From the NCBI GenBank assembly GCA_035627915.1, contig DASPKT010000447.1, forward strand, positions 1-5,582: a stretch of 5,582 nt of DNA. The letters are read 5' to 3'. Origin of the DNA: DASPKT01 sp035627915. GTDB taxonomy: Bacteria > Pseudomonadota > Alphaproteobacteria > Azospirillales > Azospirillaceae. The position numbers and the translations under genes are program-made. Below, piece after piece: positions 5,395 through 5,582 of the stretch (position 1 is its first letter; each line of letters opens with the position of its first letter). The notes beneath the pieces were generated by a model, which saw nothing but the letters and a program-made list of their open reading frames with translations, was not told where the DNA came from and did no database searches.

Positions 5395-5460
5395 CTTCGA
5401 CAAGCTCAGGATGAGGCTTCGACACGCTCAGGATGAGGCTTCGACAGGCTCAGCCTGAGG
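5395..5460 (+). repeat. Three head-to-tail 22-bp REP-like repeats
   Basis: Units 5395-5416, 5417-5438 and 5439-5460 abut exactly with no spacer. All begin CTTCGACA and end TGAGG. The first two carry a GGA centre (CTCA-GGA-TGAG); the third has the CTCAG-C-CTGAG form and is identical to the copy at 605-626. The array lies 53 bp upstream of the hydrolase start codon, so it is in or near that gene's promoter region. Confidence 0.95.
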
Positions 5461-5582
5461 GACGTGGGATGCCAGGCCACATGCAGGCCGGGAGCAGTAC
5501 GACTCTCCCCGGCCAGCGCGCCGCCAGCCGGTCCAGCAGCGCCGGCAGGTCCAGCGTCCCCCACTCCGCCATGGTGGCGGCG
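5450..5582 (-). pseudogene. Duplicated hydrolase fragment fused to repeat sequence, or assembly artefact
   Basis: On the minus strand the frame enters from the window end as hydrolase codons 84-108. It then leaves the homology at 5505, reads 18 unrelated codons (RVVLLPACMWPGIPRPSG) and stops at TGA 5452-5450 inside the third 22-bp repeat. If the DNA is real, this is a 3'-truncated hydrolase copy whose 5' part lies beyond the window. If the window end is a contig end, the join at 5505/5506 may be false. Confidence 0.3.
5506..5582 (-). repeat. 77-bp direct repeat, copy 2, at the window end
   Basis: An exact copy of 5018-5094 that ends at the last base, so its true length may be greater. It follows 45 bp of unremarkable sequence after the tandem 22-bp repeats. 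Confidence 0.97.

Noticed and set aside
3786..5414. A 542-codon plus-strand frame across phnC and the hydrolase
   Set aside because: It is out of frame with phnC and antisense to the hydrolase, with no motif and runs of Arg and Trp.
5395..5460. CRISPR array
   Set aside because: The three units abut with no spacers and are only 22 bp; dispersed single copies exist elsewhere in the window.
1..5582. tRNA, rRNA or riboswitch
   Set aside because: No cloverleaf, rRNA-like core or known riboswitch pattern was recognised by eye on either strand.

Overview
The window is GC-rich DNA with strong G/C bias at third codon positions, and every gene in it looks bacterial. The gene content and the two families of short intergenic repeats are most like an alphaproteobacterium, perhaps of the Rhodospirillales/Azospirillaceae type. 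That placement is inferred from style and recalled homologs, not proven. The window opens inside one gene and closes inside a duplicated gene fragment, so it may be an entire small contig of a draft or metagenome assembly.

Layout. (1) 1-468, plus: the C-terminal part of an unrecognised protein. (2) 469-918: a 450-bp gene-free block built from short repeats. Two ~61-bp pyrimidine/purine palindromic elements lie in inverted orientation, with copies of a 22-bp repeat between them. (3) 919-1776, minus: a metallophosphoesterase-fold protein that keeps the ligands of one metal site but has lost those unique to the other. (4) 1777-1942: a divergent intergenic region with three inverted repeats. (5) 1943-4432, plus: a tight phnD-phnE-phnC operon for a complete phosphonate/phosphite-type ABC importer (binding protein, permease, ATPase). 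(6) 4440-5342, minus: an alpha/beta hydrolase, convergent with phnC and separated from it by only 7 bp. (7) 5343-5582: three head-to-tail copies of the 22-bp repeat, then a 77-bp exact copy of an internal piece of the hydrolase gene running to the last base.

How the genes may work together. PhnD would capture an oxyanion such as a phosphonate, phosphite or phosphate ester in the periplasm. PhnE and PhnC would move it inward. No C-P lyase, phosphonatase or phosphite dehydrogenase gene is present, so the fate of the substrate is not shown. The divergent phosphoesterase-like protein shares the control region with the transporter and could be functionally linked, but its depleted metal site makes ordinary phosphoesterase chemistry uncertain. 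The hydrolase shows no clear link beyond position.

The points most worth a second look are the one-sided loss of metal ligands in the phosphoesterase, the strong palindrome between the divergent genes, the altered PhnD pocket residue, and the 77-bp terminal duplication, which may be an assembly signature. I did not find a convincing wholly new system.
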